Of a stretch of DNA of 64,000 nt, positions 62,349 through 64,000 are shown piece after piece. Position 1 is the stretch's first letter. Each line of letters starts with the position of its first letter. The DNA comes from an uncultured Clostridium sp. (GTDB lineage Bacteria; Bacillota; Clostridia; TANB77; CAG-508), in contig USMK01000006.1 in the NCBI GenBank assembly GCA_900555835.1, positions 8,304 through 72,303 on the forward strand, given 5' to 3'. The notes under the pieces are model-generated. The model saw only the letters and a list, made by a program, of their open reading frames with translations. It was not told the origin of the DNA and ran no database searches. The translations under genes and the position numbers were made by a program.

Positions 62349-62441
62349 ATGGAATTACCAGAAGCATTTGTTGACGATATGGTAACTTGGATAGCTAGAA
62401 CAGTCCATTATTTAATAGAGGAAGAAGATGAGAAAATGTGA
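62349..62441 (+). CDS. Small phage protein (30 aa)
   Basis: MELPEAFVDDMVTWIARTVH then an acidic tail. It starts 1 base after the antirepressor stop with AGAGGTGGG upstream and overlaps the next start by 4 bases (ATGTGA context). Function unknown. Confidence 0.5.
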   Translation: MELPEAFVDDMVTWIARTVHYLIEEEDEKM

Positions 62442-62620
62442 ACAAAATAAAAGAATTTAGAAAAAAGAAAAAAATATCTCAAAGTGATATAGCAAATATT
62501 ATGCAAATAAAACAAAATACAATTTCTCAATGGGAAAGTGAAATAAGAATACCAAATGTAAAGCAAGCTATAAGATTAGCCGAAATATTAGAAACAACAG
62601 TAGAGGAGTTATATAAATAG
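62438..62620 (+). CDS. Small XRE-family phage regulator (60 aa)
   Basis: A single helix-turn-helix: MNKIKEFRKKKKISQSDIAN, IKQNTISQWESEIRIPNVKQ. GTG start overlapping the preceding small gene. Confidence 0.8.
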   Translation: MNKIKEFRKKKKISQSDIANIMQIKQNTISQWESEIRIPNVKQAIRLAEILETTVEELYK

Positions 62621-63043
62621 AAATACTAACCAGTGTGCTGACTGATTAGTAAGTTCTCTACAATTTGTTTATCTTAACTCTTGCAAGTATAGACCGTTAA
62701 ATAATAAATTTACGTCATTTTTACGCGTTGACTTGCGAATTTATATTTAACAATACTACTATACCAGCACGCATAGCTTCTATGAAAGTTCTAACACTTA
62801 GGCAGTAGTAGCTCTGCCAAAAATATGTAATATTACCCCATAGTTGTTAGAATTTTAGAGTTTAAGCTATCTAGCTAAACTATGTAGTGCTACCACCACA
62901 TAGAACTCTAATTTTAAGAAACAGGGTAAACTCAATATTTTTGTCAAAGGCATCAGCCCCTTCCATAAATTAAATTCACCCAATAGGGTTTATGTATAAG
63001 TAATATATCACAAAAAGAGATAAAAGTAAAGGAGATGAGAAAT
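62621..63043 (+). other. Non-coding, highly structured region in the phage early operon
   Basis: No ORF for about 420 bases. Pairings: a three-way junction closed by TTAGAGTT (62855-62862) / AACTCTAA (62904-62911) with arms AGCTA/TAGCT and CTATGTAGTG / CACCACATAG. An upstream domain is closed by TTCTAAC (62789-62795) / GTTAGAA (62846-62852) containing GGCAG/CTGCC. A local CATAG/CTATG hairpin is also seen. Probably a structured RNA; not a class I recognise. Confidence 0.5.
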
Positions 63044-63241
63044 ATGGCAACTAATATATGTTCCACTAAAAGAGCAGATTGGAAACCTGTTAAATATTTT
63101 CAGGACTATTATAGTTTAAGCAAAGCATTGGCTTATAAAATAGTAGCGATGAATGGGTTTCCAAAAAAATATGTAGCAGAAAAAACCATAAGAGTAGATA
63201 TGAGTAAGACAGATGAATTTATTGAAAAAATGTTTAATTAA
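63044..63241 (+). CDS. Small phage DNA-binding/excisionase-like protein (65 aa)
   Basis: MATNICSTKRADWKPVKYFQ, then YYSLSKALAYKIVAMNGFPK and a C-terminal helix. The layout of a short winged-helix excisionase-type protein (helix, turn, GFPKKYVAEKTIRVD wing) is an inference. AAAGGAG lies 9 bases before ATG 63044; the ATG at 63035 is too close. Confidence 0.55.
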   Translation: MATNICSTKRADWKPVKYFQDYYSLSKALAYKIVAMNGFPKKYVAEKTIRVDMSKTDEFIEKMFN

Positions 63242-63256
63242 AGGAGTGAAAATCAA

Positions 63257-63367
63257 ATGAAAAAGTTAAGTTATAAAACAAAGTATGAATTATTAAAGAT
63301 AGCAATAGCATTACCAATTGTAGTAAGTTTTTGGACAATGTTATTTGTATATCCGTTTATGAAATAG
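63257..63367 (+). CDS. Small membrane peptide of the phage operon (36 aa)
   Basis: MKKLSYKTKYELLKIAIALP then VVSFWTMLFVYPFMK: one membrane helix with a basic cytoplasmic start. AAGGAG lies about 10 bases before the ATG, 15 bases after the preceding stop. Function unknown. Confidence 0.55.
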   Translation: MKKLSYKTKYELLKIAIALPIVVSFWTMLFVYPFMK

Positions 63368-63376
63368 GAGGAAAGT

Positions 63377-63646
63377 ATGAAAGAAAAAGAACTCTTAAAG
63401 ACATTAAAAGAGAACCAAGAAAAAGAAGAAAAGTTTTTTATAGAGCAATGCGAAATAAATTCTAAAAATCCTCAATTCAATCTGGACAGTATAGAAAGTC
63501 TAATAACAGGAATGTTTACAAGACTTACAGGAAAAGACTTAGAAGGGAAAAGATATATAGATTATATGGAATTTGATGTAATTTGCAAAAACATTGAAAA
63601 TTTAGAAAGACTTTATTCAATTAGAAGTCAAGAAAGTTCTAATTAA
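63377..63646 (+). CDS. Phage hypothetical protein (89 aa)
   Basis: A helical acidic protein, MKEKELLKTLKENQEKEEKF, with SLITGMFTRLTGKDLEGKRY in the middle. GGAGGAAAG precedes the ATG. Not recognised; part of the rightward operon. It overlaps the convergent gene by 30 bases. Confidence 0.5.
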   Translation: MKEKELLKTLKENQEKEEKFFIEQCEINSKNPQFNLDSIESLITGMFTRLTGKDLEGKRYIDYMEFDVICKNIENLERLYSIRSQESSN

Positions 63647-63943
63647 GGCAATAATTGAAACAATTAAAGCAATAAAAGAAACAATAAGAGATAATGTTTC
63701 AATAATGTGCTTTGAAATCCAATTGGAACGATTAACAGAAATATAGGTTTTACCTTTGTTAGTAGCTTGATACAAATTATTACTAATACGCCTTAAATAT
63801 TCATTAGAGTATAAATAAGATATTACTTCTGAAATATCCTTGGTAAGTAATTTCGGAAATATTCTAGAAACATAACTAACAGAATACATTTCGGTTGGAT
63901 GGGAAGTAAAGAATTTTAAAATTTTAATAGTATTTTTATCCAT
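63617..63943 (-). CDS. Winged-helix protein with C-terminal membrane helix (108 aa)
   Basis: N-terminal winged-helix pattern (NTIKILKFFTSHPTEMYSVS, FPKLLTKDISEVISYLYSNE, YLRRISNNLYQATNKGKTYI) then one hydrophobic helix (IETLSLIVSFIALIVSIIAL). GTGAGG lies 8 bases before the ATG. A membrane-tethered regulator within the phage region, against the direction of neighbours, so probably expressed separately, perhaps during lysogeny. Confidence 0.6.
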   Translation of the reverse strand: MDKNTIKILKFFTSHPTEMYSVSYVSRIFPKLLTKDISEVISYLYSNEYLRRISNNLYQATNKGKTYISVNRSNWISKHIIETLSLIVSFIALIVSIIALIRTFLTSN

Positions 63944-64000
63944 GTTAATAACCTCACTTTCGAGGATATTATATAAAATTTAATTTAAAAAGTAAAGGAG

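Overview
The window is AT-rich DNA from a low-GC, Gram-positive, probably spore-forming member of the Clostridia (Firmicutes). Evidence for this is the BofA-like and GerMN-domain proteins, Clostridia-style housekeeping genes (pth, rimO, carD, dnaG-rpoD, feoAB, an AbrB/SpoVT-like regulator), AGGAGG ribosome binding sites, TTGACA/TATAAT promoters and AGA-dominated arginine usage. I cannot name the species; an uncultured gut clostridium is a plausible guess.

Layout. 1-7740: housekeeping block (pth end, RNase G-like, BofA-like, acyl-CoA ligase, rimO, carD, dut, feoA), interrupted at 3.8-4.9 kb by a small HNH-nuclease island. 7741-12660: accessory block between feoA and feoB, with a 29-bp inverted-repeat element, a TPR protein, an XRE regulator, a complete type I toxin-antitoxin locus, a (CA)n-repeat leader peptide and a two-gene operon. 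12.7-14.8 kb: feoB, read in three frames because of three identical-looking +1 shifts. 14.8-20.7 kb: coiled-coil gene pair, dnaG, rpoD. 20.8-23.8 kb: RelE/ParE-type and AbiE-type toxin-antitoxin loci. 23.8-30.8 kb: a diversity-generating retroelement (DGR) with two surface-protein targets, one template repeat, a reverse transcriptase, an Avd protein and a MutS-like small protein. 30.9-33.2 kb: a toxin-deleted copy of the type I locus and tRNA genes, one of which (Thr-UGU) carries a group I intron. 33.4-43.4 kb: mixed housekeeping and accessory genes. 43.4-50.7 kb: a complete type II-A CRISPR-Cas locus (tracrRNA, cas9-cas1-cas2-csn2, leader, 16 repeats). 50.8-56.8 kb: a three-gene DUF262/HNH - MoxR ATPase - VWA cassette that looks like a defence system. 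57-58 kb: a DinJ antitoxin with a decayed YafQ toxin. From 58.03 kb to the right edge: the left end of a prophage or integrative element whose recombinase gene ends in a duplicated 3' part of an initiator-tRNA gene, followed by repressor, operators, antirepressor and early genes.

How the parts relate. The accessory half is dominated by conflict and variation systems: CRISPR, a candidate NTP-driven nuclease cassette, four toxin-antitoxin loci (type I, RelE/ParE-like, AbiE, and DinJ with a decayed toxin), a DGR that rewrites the ends of two membrane-anchored lectin-fold proteins, and short CA-repeat leader peptides followed by hairpins in front of both DGR targets. The features I think most worth checking are the three C insertions in feoB (each NCA-C-GGN, creating CGG, a codon otherwise almost unused here), the tRNA-Thr intron, the 5'-3' pairing in the type I toxin mRNA, the paired RNA hairpins after TR and VR2, and sets of CRISPR spacers that encode the same peptide with different codons.
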